Positions 43,994 through 56,529 are shown, counted from the stretch's first letter. The stretch is DNA of 64,000 bases from Podospora pseudoanserina (GCF_035222485.1 NC_085923.1:3224001-3288000); one strand, 5' to 3'. Numbers and translations are program-made. Notes: generated from the sequence alone by a model not told the origin.

Positions 43994-46900
43994 ATGACAT
44001 CCCAGCTATTGGCGTCAGAGCTCGCCAATCTCATCCAGGAGAGCAAGCGCAAACACAATGACTTGCGCCAGGTATGCGCTCTGCTCAATGTCCTTATTGA
44101 CGCACATGGCGCTTACACCGTCACAAGGCCGCCGAAAAATCACTTGAAGAACTCAAGAGTATAAGAGCTGGCTCTGAAGCTCAAATATCGGATGGTGTGT
44201 TAACATCCTGTCCCCACATTGGGCATTGTTCATGTTGATGGCGCCAGACTTACACGATACCAGAACTCACTCAACGGCCAAACTTTGTCAACCCCTTCAT
44301 CATTGCTTGCGGGACCAAAAACGTCAAGTTCACCGGCATTGCGATCGTTTGTTTACAGCGCCTCATCGTTTCAAGAGCCTTACCAAGATCTAGATTGAGC
44401 CAGGTGCTGGAAGCCTTGCAACAGGCCACGTCAGCCGGCCTCGACGTCCAACTCAAGATTCTCCAGGCCCTGCCCTCATTATTATCCAATTATGCCGCCG
44501 ATGTGAAGGGGGAACTTCTCGTCACGGCACTTAATGTTTGCTTTATCCTACAGTCGAGCAAGAATGCCATTGTCAACAACACATCTGCAGCCACCCTGCA
44601 ACAGCTGGTCGTTTCCGTCTTTGACAAGGTAGTAGCCGAGGATAGTCAGTATTTCATTTGCAATCATCAACTCGAGTGAAAACTAATATGTCATCCAGAA
44701 AACGGTCAGGACTCACAAATTGTGGGCGAGGTGCCGCTTCAAGATGGCACGACCCTTCCTCTTCGCGCTGCGGCCATGGATGCCTGGAGGGTATGTTATT
44801 CTCTCGACTCGTTCTTCGTACGCTGCTGACGTACCAGGTGTTTAATGATATCTGTCTCCTAACCGAAGGCCAGCGACCCGAGTACCTTCGCTTCTCTGGC
44901 CTGCCACAGACCTTCGGTCTGGAGCTGATTGAGTCTGTGCTCACCAACCATGCCGCCATCTTCACCTCACATCCAGAACAGGCCGATATCTTACGAGCCC
45001 GAGTGATGCCCTTTATCATCAGCGCACTTCGGGGCCGACCAAATTTCGCTACCAGCGTGCGTCTTGTGAGAATATTATACACCCTGCTACGTCGGCATCT
45101 GTCCATCCTCCCAGAAGAGAGTGGTGACGCCCTTGAAATTTTGACCCATCTCTTGGACATGGACACAGCGCTGTGGAAGCGATCACTGTGCATGGAGGTA
45201 TTCAGAGGTGTCTTTGCCGACCACGCTCTTCTGAGGCGTATCTTTGGCATGTTTGATGCCCAAGAGGGAGGCAAGAAGATTCTGAGGAACCTAACAGCCA
45301 CGTTCGTGCGTGTGAGCACAGAGAAGCCCACTGCTATTGGACTCGGACACCAGTCGACCATCCCAGTTGCCAACCCCTATGGCAGCTCAGCTGCTTCAGC
45401 CGATCAAGCAATGTTGGAAGCTAGTGGCGCTGGCATCATTACAAGCTCGGTAGGTTCCGATGGCCACAACACTGGTATCAGTAGTCAGTGGAGCACCATG
45501 CGGGTTCCATGCATCGACCAGCTCGACAAGACGGACCCCCCAGGCATTCCGGAGTCGTACATTTACAGCCTGACACTGGCATGTATCACCTCACTATCCG
45601 AAGGCCTTGCCAAGTTCATCCTCCCGCTCACTGTCCCCAGCGACGGGAGGAAGAAACGAGGCACCAAAACAGACATAGGCCGAGACTCCCCTGCGCCGTC
45701 AACTGACGAAAAGCTCGACCCAGGAGATAAGAGCTCGCTGGAGCGGTCTTCTTCGTTCAAGCGCAACCCTGTTCCGGTCAACCCCCTTACGCTGGAGAAC
45801 CACCCACTCTATTCCGAAGTCAAGATATGTGCCGCCTTTATTGACGAGTGTTGGCCAGCCATTCTTGCAACATGCTCGACCTTCCTGTATGCCGCGCTTG
45901 ACTCGGAGTACTACCATGGTCTTGTCCGGTCATTTCAAAAGTTTACACATGTGGCTGGCCTCCTGCAGCTCACTACCCCACGGGATGCCTTTCTTACCAC
46001 ACTGGGCAAGGCAGCTGTGCCACCGAATGTTCTCACAGCATGCCTTAATGCTGGCGCCCCTCGGAACCCAGTCACCCCTTCTGAGCCTACCAACGGCATC
46101 TTCGGCAATGCACGTGGCCTTCTTAGTGTCGAGAGTCTCGTGTCGCCGACTGTGGAGAAGCAGCGACAGGTTTCTGTTGATCCTAGTGCCGGCACGCTAA
46201 ACACACGGAACATGCTATGTTTGAGAGCATTGCTAAATCTCGGGATAGCACTTGGTCCAACACTTTCGGCATCTTGGAACATCATCCTAGAAACACTCCA
46301 GCAAGCCGACTTTGTATTGTTTTGCTCCGGTAAGGCTGCAGGCAGAACACCTCTGGCGGCCAAGGGTCCTGATCACCAAGCCGAGCAAGAGGCTAGCACT
46401 CTCCTTACCAATTTCAGCACTGAAATCCGTGCGGTTGAAACGGCCGCCTCACGGTTGTTTGAGAGTACCATCGATTTCCCCAATCCCGCCTTCGTCGAGG
46501 TGGTCGGGGCTGTCTGCAGCCTGTTGGAAAAGCATGGTGAAGCCCCCTCGGCACCAGGGAGCAGGCCGCAATCACCGCCATCTGGCGGAGGACTCAAAAC
46601 ACCATCGGTCCCGCACAAGCGCCAACTAAGTGTTTCAACTCCGGCCCTGACTGGCCCCAATCAAGAGGATCAATTTGCCCTGGCTAAGCTGGGTGATCTC
46701 GCCTCTATCAATATTGAGAGGCTACTTATATACGATCCTGAAGTCTCCGGCTGGGCACCACTGATCTCTGAGCTCATCACTGCGTTGAGTTCAACCTTGA
46801 ACACAGCACCAGTCAGAGCACGGGCAGCAGAGACGCTGGTTCGGATTCTGTTGGAAGCTGCCGCTGCCGTGTCATCTCAGCCCGAAGAGCCCCGTGGGGA

Positions 46901-49448
46901 CATACAGCAACGACTGCTGGAGGCATTCCGTGACTCCCTCCTCCCTCTGCAAACCCCTAACCGAGAAGTGTCTGTCACCAGTTATGTCGTCGACGTGGAC
47001 ATTCACAAGATCATCCTCGAAGGTCTCAAGAGCCTTCTCGAAAACTGCGGAGAGTCCTTGGTTCGGGGCTGGGAAATCACGTTCCAGATTATCGATACCA
47101 TCTTCGTTGACAAAACGTTTACCCCCGAGAAGCAGGAGGCTGACAAGCGGTCCGTCCTTCTCACCCGCTCTGTCAAACTGATTCGTCCCTCTTTTGCCTC
47201 GTTGCAGTTGATCTGCTCGGACTTTCTGCCTTCTCTCCCTAATGCCTGCTTTCTTAACCTCGTCGATACCCTGTACAAATTCTGCACTCAGGATGATGAA
47301 CTTAATGTGGCCTTGACGGTATGTATGCCTACGTCTCTTGACCCGAACGCAGTAGCTGACGAGTAGCAGACTGTGACTTTTTTCTGGGCCATCTCGGACT
47401 TTCTTTCTGGTAAAGGCAGATCCATGTCCATCACCGAAGACATGATTGGGGAGTCTGGCGACGAAGCACTCACCAAGCTGGCAGCAGACTCCTCCCACAA
47501 CGGATCAGGGGCAGCCTTGTGGATGTTGCTTCTCCTGCGACTCACCTCCGTTGCGACAGATCAGAGACTGGAGCTGCGAAACAGCGCCATCCAGACTCTT
47601 ATGCGCATCATGTCGGCTTACGGCGATAGTCTAAGCCCGGAAGCCTGGTCCATCTGCATGAAGTCTGTCATCTTCCGGCTCATGGCTTCAATAGAAAAAG
47701 AGCTCCAGGTTCTTTCTGGAGTCTCAGCAAAAGACAAGAGTCAAGAGGAGTGGAAAGACACGGCCATTGTGGTTGTGCAGGGTGTTTCAAGCCTGTTCGC
47801 CTCATATCTCACTGTATTGACGGCTCACAACAGTTTCATCAAGATTTGGGAAGACCTTTTGGATCATTTCCGGATCCTGCTGGATCTGAACGTGTTGGAC
47901 ATCAACGCTGCCACATACAGTGCCGTCCGGGACATTCTTCACAGGTGCGCAGAGCAAGACAGACCTCGCGTGGGCAAAGAAAGCCTCGACCTTGCCTGGG
48001 ATCTATGGTCTCGAGGAATTCCAGTTCCCAAAGATGGCAAGGACGACAAATCTTCGGACAACCAGAAATGCCTGTTGGTGTGGGTAGAGGCATTGCTGGA
48101 GCTTTACGGCCTCATCCAGAAAGACTTTAGTGTCGAAAGAGTCCGCCGCATGCTCACTCTGCTCCGCAATGCCATGCAACATGCCACCCCAGGAGCCTAC
48201 GCCAGCGACGTCGAGTATGTCACCCCATTGCAGGGCAAGATTCTGGAAGTGTTCCGCATGGTTCGCACGGACCTGAGCGGCGTCCCGTCTGCTATGATCA
48301 CCCAGGTTGCCGAGTTTGTGTCTCTGGCATTTGCCCAGGAAGACGCTGCCAAGGCGGCGGCAGAGAAGCGCACATATGTCGCCATGTCTAAGGAAAGCAT
48401 GTCTATCCTACAGGCACTCATCATCAAGAACTCTTCTGGACGGGATATCTACGAGACCGAGGCCTTCGCCACTGCCATGTCTGCGCTGGCGAAGCCCGTG
48501 GTCCTAAAGTATTCGTTCAAAACCATCACTAGATCCAACCAACCATGGAAGGAGGCTACCAAAACCTCACTTGCAGTTCTGGAAGCTTGCCTTCCATACA
48601 TCCGCACTGCTGACCTCCCTCGCCCCATCATACAACACATCTGGGAGACCATCATCTCCATCGCCAACGGCATCATCAGCGCCGACTACCCCGACGCCCC
48701 TCCCGGCACCGACATCCTCGCCGACCAAACCTTTGACATTTCCTCCTTCCGCAAACTCCGCGAGCTCATCATCCCCGCCCTCGGCGCAGAAGTCATCCTC
48801 GACGCCACACGCAAGTCCTACGCGGAAGGTCTCTTCAGGACATCCATCATCCACGCCCCCGCTCCCGCCGAGGCCTCCATCATCTACGGCAACAGCAACG
48901 AAGGCCTGACCACGCTCTACAGGTCCCGCCCAGGCCGCACCATTGACCCCCCACCAACGAAACGGACCCTCATGGCGGAGGTTTGTTTGGATGAGTTGTT
49001 CTCCCTAGTGGAACAACACGACGAAACTTCCCCGCCAGAGATCAGCACCGAACCCCCCACCTTTCCATCTTCTGACACCGCCTCACCGGAAACATCCCAC
49101 GATTTATCCGTCCGACTCTCCCAGACCGTCTCGCCCTATCTCATCTTGAGGTGCGCGCTAAGCATAAGGGCTTACATAGCCGACCAGCCCCTCCGGGGGC
49201 GCATGCCGCAGCCCCTGTCGCAGAGAAAGGAACTTGGTCGTATCCTCCGGGCGTTGGTCGACCTCAAGTCTGAGCCGGACGCGATTCCCGACACCCCCAA
49301 CGTGGACTCGGAGACGAGGAAACATTTGCTGAGGTTGTACCCCCTTTTGGTGAGCGCCATTCAAGTTGCCGGTACGGCAGGTGATGAAAAGGTTTTGAAG
49401 CTAGTCAGAGAGGCGCTGGATGTTGTTGGTGGAGAGCTGGGTGTCTAA
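43994..49448 (+). CDS. MON2: MON2, Golgi/endosome trafficking scaffold
   Basis: Large armadillo/HEAT-like protein related to the non-catalytic regions of Sec7-family Arf-GEFs; in yeast it acts at late Golgi and endosomes with Dop1 and Neo1. Six exons, 43994-44071, 44128-44194, 44264-44644, 44699-44790, 44838-47318 and 47370-49448, give 1725 aa. The N-terminus matches the DCB-like start (MTSQLLASELANLIQESKRK). PNFVNPFIIACGTKNVKFT, NAIVNNTSAATLQQLVV and SLCMEVFRGVF are strongly conserved blocks; RNSAIQTLMRIMSAYGD lies in the C-terminal region. The first four introns are crowded in the first 850 bp, and the intron at 44195-44263 uses the acceptor ATACCAG. There is no catalytic Sec7 motif. Confidence 0.93.
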
Positions 49449-49874
49449 TTCTTTTCTCTTTCTAGTTGGCAAATGTAGACAAAATGGTAATTCTCACTTT
49501 TCTCATCGTTTCTTGTGATTCATAATTCTCTATTTTTGTCTCTTCCTACACCTCTAATACTGAGTAGAAAGTTGTGCGTCCTTACTTTGTACAACTAAAC
49601 AAAACGTCAACCCTATCATACCATCATTTCACCATGCCTTTTTTTCGCTGTGGAAAACCATCCCATCCTATCCGCTTCGATGTGGCCCATCACCGCCTAC
49701 AAGAAACAATTAAGCCCCATACTCATACACCAGTGCCCTCAACGTTGCCCTCAACCTCGCCGCCTCCTCCTTGGGATCCTTGGGGGGCGGCTGCTCCAGA
49801 AATTTCTTCACCTCTTGCATCAACTTCTTATCCGCATTCAGTTCCTTAAACTTCCCCTTCTTGCCATGGCCATC
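49449..49874. other. Convergent 3' regions of MON2 and the stomatin-like gene
   Basis: Only 426 bp separate two stop codons of converging genes. Plus-strand frames here (49574-49849, 49650-50531) are spurious or antisense. Confidence 0.5.
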
Positions 49875-51121
49875 CTAGGCCTTAACCTCCTGCTGCTCCT
49901 GCAACAACTTCCTCGCCTGCGCCGCCTCCAACCCCTTCTGCTGCCCCTCACTAACCTTCCCATACACCCCCATGGCAGTAGCAATCATGCCCCCCAAATC
50001 CCCCACATTCCCCGGCACCACCACCGCGGTCCCCTCCTTGGCCAGCTTCCCAAACGCATCCACATACTTCTCCGCCACACTCAAACTAACCGCATTCTGC
50101 GCCGCCCCTTGTCCGTCCTGAATCGCCTTGGCCACCGCCTCAATCCCTGCGGCCGTGGCCTTTGCCCTCAGCAAGATCGCCTCAGCCTCACCCATAGCCC
50201 TGTTGATCTTCTCCGCCTTGAGAGCCTCCGACGCAAGAATAGCAGATTGTTTCTGACCCTCGGCAATGTTGATAGCCGATTGCCTCTGACCTTCGGAATC
50301 AAGAATTTCGGCGCGCTTGGAACGCTCGGCGGTCACCTGGCGGTGCATGGCTTCCACGACGGGCTTAGGGGCGTGGATGTCGCGGATTTCGTAGCGGAGG
50401 CAGGTGACGCCCCAGGCTTGGGCAGCCTCGTTAATGGCGGCCGTGATGTTGATGTTGAGGGCGGCGCGCTCCTTGAGGACGTGGTCGAGGGTGAGCTGGC
50501 CGATTTCGGAACGCATTGTTGTTTGGGCTAGTTGGGAGATCGCGTACTCGGCGTCTTCTACTCCATAGCTTTTGGGGGAGGGGGGTTAGTGATGAGAGTA
50601 AAAAGGAGGGAGGGGAGGGAGACATACCTGGCCTTGTATGCGTCAAAGACTCTGGTGTACAAGACACCGTCGAGCTCGAGGGTGACATTGTCGGCTGTGA
50701 TGGCGGATTGGGAGGGGATCTCGATGGCGACTTCCTTGAGGGACTTGACGTAGGCGATCCGGTCGATAAACGGTATCAGGATTGCCAGGCCGGGTTGAAG
50801 GATTCTATTGAACTTGCCCATGCGCTCGACGATCCAGGCGGTTTGCTGGGGGACGAAGCGGATGATTGTGTTCATTGGGAGGGAAGCTCGCTGCTGGAAG
50901 TATGTTGGGGGAAAGCCGCCGCCGAGGCCGCTGCTCACTGGGAGGCGGCTTGGAGATGTGTTTCGGAGGGCATTTCGGGGGCTTGCCGAGAGTGGTCGGG
51001 ACTGGTGCTGGGAGCTGAGAACTGGTGATGAGGAGTGTACGAGCGCTTGGCGAGCGATGAGGGGGAGAGCTCGTGGGACTGTTGGGGCCGCGAGGGCACG
51101 GCGTGCTAGTGTGAGTGACAT
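49875..51121 (-). CDS. Mitochondrial stomatin-like protein (SLP-2 type)
   Basis: SPFH/prohibitin-superfamily scaffold of the inner mitochondrial membrane that organises cardiolipin-rich domains. Minus-strand exons 51121-50628 and 50568-49875 (59-nt intron) give 395 aa. The Arg/Ser/Ala-rich first 60 residues form a mitochondrial presequence. The SPFH domain starts with NTIIRFVPQQTAWIVERMGKF and continues through LDGVLYTRVFDAYKASYGV and TTMRSEIGQLTLDHVLKERA, then GVTCLRYEIRDIHAP. A long Ala/Glu-rich coiled coil follows (EGQKQSAILASEALKAEKIN). Motifs and order are those of the paraslipin/SLP-2 group rather than erythrocyte stomatin. Confidence 0.93.
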
Positions 51122-51435
51122 GTTTACGGTGTGCCCGATCTAATTACATATGCTGGTGGATAACAAAGAGAAAAAGAGAGAACTGATGATCTGGTGTTCG
51201 TCTGCTTCGGTGGATGGAGTTGGGAACTGGTGGGACGTGAGAGAAGCTCCAGAAGATGCGAATGGCAAGACGTCAGTCGCTTGCTGTCATTGGTCACAAG
51301 GGAGCTGCATCCTGGTTACTTTGGTGGGGTCGCTTTTCGGGCGGCAAGCACAGACCATGTTGCGATAATCAGGCCGGCAGGGGTTGCCAGCCTCAAGATC
51401 TTATCTCAATTGAACAAAATAGGTACACAAATCCA
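51122..51435. other. Intergenic
   Basis: Promoter region of the stomatin-like gene (transcribed leftward) and 3' flank of the adjacent pseudogene. Nothing recognisable. Confidence 0.4.
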
Positions 51436-52597
51436 TCAGCTGATGGTTGCTGGATGTTTCCAGGCCTGCCAGGCGATAAACGACTGGAATACTGCGAGCA
51501 TGAGACTGAGCACTCCGACGACTGCCGGGATTATCAACGCCAAACCAGCCACCAAGAAAAAGTTCCTCTCTGTCGTCTGCCACTTGATCCATTTCTCAAA
51601 CTTGGTTCAAGGAGGTCGATTACGAACCAGATCATGCAGAAGGGTAAGCCTGTCGCCCCAATAGCTGTACACGAAGTCCTCGGTGCCATCCTTGAGCATT
51701 TTGTAGCCTTCGTGAATTGCACTTGAAGGATCAAAATCCTTTTTTCTTGACAAGCTGCTCCAAGATTGCCATTGACCTCGCATCATTGTAACGGAACAGT
51801 ATCGACTGTATAGAATGTAGCGTTTCAGCAAGCAGCCGTGGGCTCAGCGTTCCCCTAGTTGTGTTAGTAAATAGTCTATTCCTGTTTTCCTTCAAGGGAC
51901 CATACTTCTTAAGAGCACTTCCAATTCCTGCCTCTTTAGGGCTGTTAGTAGGTCCCCACATATCCAAATGGGCCTTTGATGTAGGAAACGTGATGAAACA
52001 AATAAACGATCCGATGTTCAGGATCAAAGAAAAGCTGGTTTGCCAGATTTTCTGTTGGTCGAAACTCGATTCCCAGGCGATCTCGCAACTTCCATGTTTC
52101 CAGGGCTTTCTTCTCCCTGAGAACCTCTTCCATGAGTCCTTTCCTTTCCGCAGGCGCCTGTGGAAAACATTTGATGCCGAAATCAAGGATGCTTTTGTCA
52201 GCTAGCCTCGAGGGCTGCTCATATCAGCCGATAGTGTAATTAGGTCTCTCAGAGTCGGTGGTGTTGGAGTCAATCATCAACAATGCTTGAACCGCAAACC
52301 TAACAGCATCTTCTAATTACCGCGGGGAGTAATGGTGCGGCAAACAGTCTTGCATTATGATTTCCTTGGTTGCATTTAACGTAAGTTTATTGTCCGTTTC
52401 AAGGCTCCGGATGGTTGACAAAATCGAACCATGAGTGATCAGTTGTCTCAACAAGTGTGAAGGATTATCAATCTCCACGATGTGGCTTCCGGTTGCGGTA
52501 CTGAACAGTCTATCGTAGACCCCGAAGTAGGCCGGAAAGTCGCCATGTTTTTCGAGCACACTACCGGCAATCTGGTTTTTATAGCTATCAGTCGACA
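51436..52597 (-). pseudogene. Decayed copy of the C-terminally membrane-anchored family
   Basis: The minus strand carries successive fragments, in order, of a homologue of the 33359-34763 gene. An ATG at 52597 opens MSTDSYKNQIAG with FPAYFGVYDRLF (compare MPFFDIYRRLT). The frame shifts near 52315 and resumes as LEDAVRFAVQALLMIDS. A TGA sits at 52226-52224, then LGIEFRPTENLANQLFFD (compare AGLKLEKTDDLREHLKLD). A shift near 51950 resumes as IGSALKKYGPLKENRN. Another shift lies in the T run 51740-51745, resuming at DFDPSSAIHEGYK. A TGA sits at 51609-51607. The C-terminal helix WQTTERNFFLVAGLALIIP and FQSFIAWQAW end at 51436. The N-terminal Cys cluster is missing. About five lesions rule out a single sequencing error. 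Confidence 0.75.
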
Positions 52598-53429
52598 TTT
52601 GGTGGTTTGTTAAGTTTCTGGTAAAAAAGGGGGGGAGTATGGAATATGACAAAACAGACCTACGGTTTACCACTTTCCAAGCATGCATGCACAGCCACGC
52701 CCTGGGGTTCTTCCCATGACAGACTACAAGGCTCACCACAAAACAATTGGCACAGTTAACCCATATCAGATTGTTGTGAACAATGCCGTAGAGTATAATC
52801 ATGAGGCCTCTCAGGATAGGTACAGAATAGGCCTTTAGAAATACTCAAAAGGCCGATTAATTTGCTTTTAATGTATGGTTGATAAACCGGAATATAGTAG
52901 GGGTTGACTTCCTTTTGGTGTGCTAATTTTTTTTGTGGTGAGGGTGACTACCCAAAGCACTTTGTCTCTTCCAAACCCCTCATTTTCCCCCAACTGATTT
53001 TCTTTTCAATTCAACCCAGCTTTCATCGAATCCCTACCCCTCCATTGTAACCACCGCTTTCTGAGAACACATGATTTTCACAGTTTTCGTGTCGAATCGA
53101 GAACAAGTTCTTCTCCGCGCGGAGTGGCCCCTTATGGCGGATGTTGATGTCGCACAGGCACTGCCCAATTTTGCACACATGGGTATCAATTCATTGGATG
53201 ATCCATCCCAAATTCGATACCTGTAGCTCGACCTGATAATAGTACTGCGTCAAGACCATACGGCCTCAATGCTCCGATTGCACATCTATACTCAGGTCAA
53301 GAGCAGGACCACAATTGTTTCGCTGACGCACTAGCAACACGTCCTGTTGTACCAAATCCACCAGCAAGCAATACCGTCACGTCCCACGACGGCCCAGCGA
53401 CTGCCCCGCATATCAGCGACTGACATTCT
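52598..53429. other. Intergenic between two divergent pseudogenes
   Basis: Contains AT-rich sequence and a T run near 52927. Parts of the 5' region of the protease-like pseudogene may extend into it (open segments from about 53230), but I cannot define a start. Confidence 0.4.
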
Positions 53430-55509
53430 CCAGTAACAGACAATTCCTACGACCTTACTTACCCTATACCCGGACTGAAAGGCGAACTGCGATACCCCAA
53501 AGCTAAAGTTGAATGTGGCAGGTGGACTGCAGCGCAGTACAATGAAAGGTTCAAGTTCGTCACCGAAGAAATGAATCGAGCAGTCAACTCCCACCCCGAT
53601 CTCCGAGATCATGCCAGGTCCATCAGTTACACACACGAGATGGTGGGAAGCTCGCCAGCAGCCGCTCGACCCTGTATAATAATTGTGTTTAGCTCCATGG
53701 AACACTTCAAACCCTTTAGGCAGCTCTTCAACGATCGCCTCAAAAGTCCCCTCTACTGCAACAAACCACCTCTGGCAACCCGACTCCGCGGCCAAAAGGG
53801 CAGCGTAGCACCGGTGCCACCGTTCGAACTTATATACTACCGCTACCCGGTTAAAGCAAAGGTGCGAGCACCGGTAACAGTCCCAGTCCAATTACGGCAG
53901 CAACATGGTCTGGAGCCAGAGTTCAGTCTGGGTCACAAGCGGCGACATTGGGTTTGACTGTCGGAGTTGGCAATCTGATCGGTGTGATAACGGTTGACCA
54001 CATCTTCCCACGTGATTCACAATGCGTCGAGCTGGACGACATGGAGGACGAGATGGACGAAATCGCGTCTTTCAACATCCCTGATGATTCTGACAACAAC
54101 TCGGAAAATAAATCAATAGATGGTTCAAATTCTTCATCCGTTGATAGCGAGGACGCGGCTGAGATCGGGGCGCTTTGGACTGATACTGACGCCGAGTATC
54201 TGGACGACTATGACGATGACGATCTTCATAGCGAAGATGTCTCTGTTGTCGTCGTCGAGAATTACGAAAGTCATGATTTGACCTGGGAGAGGATCTCACC
54301 ACCACATCTGCTCTCATGCCGGGAGGCATACTTGGACTGGTCACTGTCAAAGCCTTCGAATCACCCAATGTCCCCACGTCCCAACCTCTACCGACCCCCA
54401 ATATCAGGGGGCCACAAGGTCAGCCTGCATGCACTGGCAGCGGCTCCTCGATTTCATGGCGTCCTTGTATACATGGTGTCTTGCATCCGAGGAGTCCTTT
54501 CTGGAAGACTCTTGGACAAGGTGGCCATGATTGGTTCCGGACCTGGGCGAGATCTGTGTGAGGCTTGGACGATCATGCTGGATTCGAAAAACCGTAAGCT
54601 ACACATCTCAACGAACCCGTACATTCGTGCTGTTTTCTTCCCATAGAAGCCTTAGATGGGGAGTCTAGTTCGCTCATCATCGATCAAGAAACTCATCAGA
54701 TTTACGGCCATCTCGTCGGCTTCGATCCTTGTGGTAGCGGATAGATCGCGCCGATGGTCAAGATCTTTTCTCGAATCTAGACTCGGTTTGGGGTGGATGT
54801 AGTCCATTTGTATGAGCCACCCGCTGACCTGCCTACTGACATGAAGCCATCCACACCAATCCAAAGCCGCGAAACAGGCGAAGTTTTACTTGACGCCATT
54901 GAAATAACGCTACCGGGGGTGTCATTTTTGCCGCAGATCTCAGCTTCCACTCGAGATCTTGAAGTCAATGAGAAGGAGCCAGCCCGTGAGCAAGACGAAG
55001 CGCAGGTCCCAAGCCCAGCGGCAATCAATTTTATGGAGGAGACCTCCGGAATGATGTCCATGGCCCACACTACACTGCAGCAACATGCACGGATAACCCC
55101 TACTCCTCAAGTGTCGGCAGTGTCCCATAAACCCACTTCCGCCTTCACTGATGCACCAATACAGTTGTCAGACGCCCTGATGAAATCTATGGTTGAAACC
55201 TGGGGTGGAAGCTGGTTTTTGTCAAAAAGCAGATTGCCAGCTATCCTGAACATCCCGACTGTCATTTCCAGGGAAATTGGGTTCTGGTTTTGGAAGATAT
55301 ACTGCCAAAAACTGAGCAATATTTCTTTCCCTATCTTCTACATTCACTCCCCTCAGTCTTCCAATGAACATCAAGCATCCAAGCGCAGACAGAAAATAGA
55401 AATCGAAAATAAAACGGGCGGTAAAAATAAAGGTACTTTGGTACTTGGCGAAGTAGCTACATCGAACTTGTATTTCCAGGCTCTCAAGCGGAATGATCAT
55501 GAAGCATAA
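53430..55509 (+). pseudogene. Decayed trypsin-like serine protease-domain gene
   Basis: Plus-strand fragments align in order with the 30556-32554 protein. The first frame runs from LTYPIPGLKGELRYPK to ELIYYRYPVKAKVRAP, then shifts near 53880-53900 to SGSQAATLGLTVGV and ITVDHIF (the catalytic His region). A long acidic stretch follows, then EAYLDWSLSKPSNHP (compare PPRDWALFEITKSN; Asp kept). A normal 53-nt intron (54594-54646) precedes GESSSLIIDQETHQIYGHLV, where GDSG has become GESS. TAG codons at 54742 and 54778 interrupt the following AYIVP-like segment. The same frame then stays open (FGVDVVHLYEPPADLPTD) to 55509. The 5' end is approximate. It was probably an active-site-containing homologue before decay. 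Confidence 0.7.
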
Positions 55510-56529
55510 CTCTTTGCATGTCTGGGCATACAAAGCCGAAATCATGATTATATGTACTATCGGAAGGAATGCGTTTTGCTGAGGATTTAGCTGAACGACT
55601 GGATAACGCTTGGATGTCCGTGTACGTTTGTACCACCACCAATAACGATGTTTCGAACATGCGCAACTAGCGCCAGCCGTTAAGGCGCCAACCCCATCAA
55701 ATGCCTAACATGCGAGGTTAATGATCTAGGCATCGAAACCGCCTTCAAGGGTCAGCATCACATCAAGCCCACAGGGACTCTCGCTAATCGCCTCGATAAT
55801 TGCTTATAATAGGTGTCAAACAACAGTATGGGGTTCAAACTTAGTCAATTGGTTGGTTGTCTTGGGGAGAGAGGTGCAGGTGGCTGGCCAACCAAGGCAG
55901 GTTCTCAAGTAGAGGGTTAGGGTCTGCCTTTCTCCAGCCGGTGATTCAATTTTTTAACAAGAGCAGTAAGATATAGACAGCTACAGTCGCATACAAAGCA
56001 GGTTACGACAAGATTAGTTGCAGGGTCCACATGGGGTTTTTTTTTTGCGCAAGTTGGGTGAAGTTGGCTTGCGCAACGATACATGACATTGGGTTTTACT
56101 TTTATTCATAACCACATTAGATAGCGGACAGGCCAGGAGCGCCAATAACCCCCTTTTTTACCTGCGCTAAGCAAGGCGGATCGGAAGGAACTTCCCCTGT
56201 AATTATGAGAAGGTCAGAGAAACTTTCGGCTCGAGCTTCCAGTTTCGACGTGAGCTATATTAAAACCTGAACGGTTCGGCAACGACGGTTGGACCTGATC
56301 GGGTTCCAATTGGAGGACCATCCGACATCGCGACCAATCGCCAACGGTGGCTTCGCTGTAGAAATGTGCCTACCCCGCTCAATCAAGCTCGGAAGCTGAG
56401 TTGCTGCGTGCTCTCATTATTTCTTCTTCCATCATCCCCGCTCCCAGTATTTCTGACGACGAGCTAAACTCTACCTCAGAGCGCCATACTCAACTCTATA
56501 TCGGAACTGCCATTTCAGAGCTACCTTAG
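55510..56529. other. Intergenic region upstream of the NLR gene
   Basis: About 1 kb without coding signal between the protease-like pseudogene and the NLR. It includes a poly-T run at about 56038-56046 and a 9-bp-arm inverted repeat listed separately. Confidence 0.45.
56045..56076. promoter_or_regulatory. Inverted repeat TTGCGCAAG / CTTGCGCAA
   Basis: Two perfect 9-bp arms separated by 14 bp, 454 bp upstream of the NLR start codon. Each arm contains the 8-bp palindrome TTGCGCAA, a possible dimeric factor site. A regulatory function is inference. Confidence 0.35.

Noticed and set aside
49650-50531. 293-aa plus-strand frame rich in Leu
   Set aside because: Antisense to the SPFH and coiled-coil region of the stomatin-like gene.
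51945-51976. 32-nt GTGGGG...GGCAG segment with a perfect CTACTAAC branch point, as an intron in the membrane-anchored pseudogene
   Set aside because: Too short for a spliceosomal intron in this window (others are 47-75 nt), and the following frame aligns better with a frameshift. A longer intron from an upstream donor remains a minor possibility.
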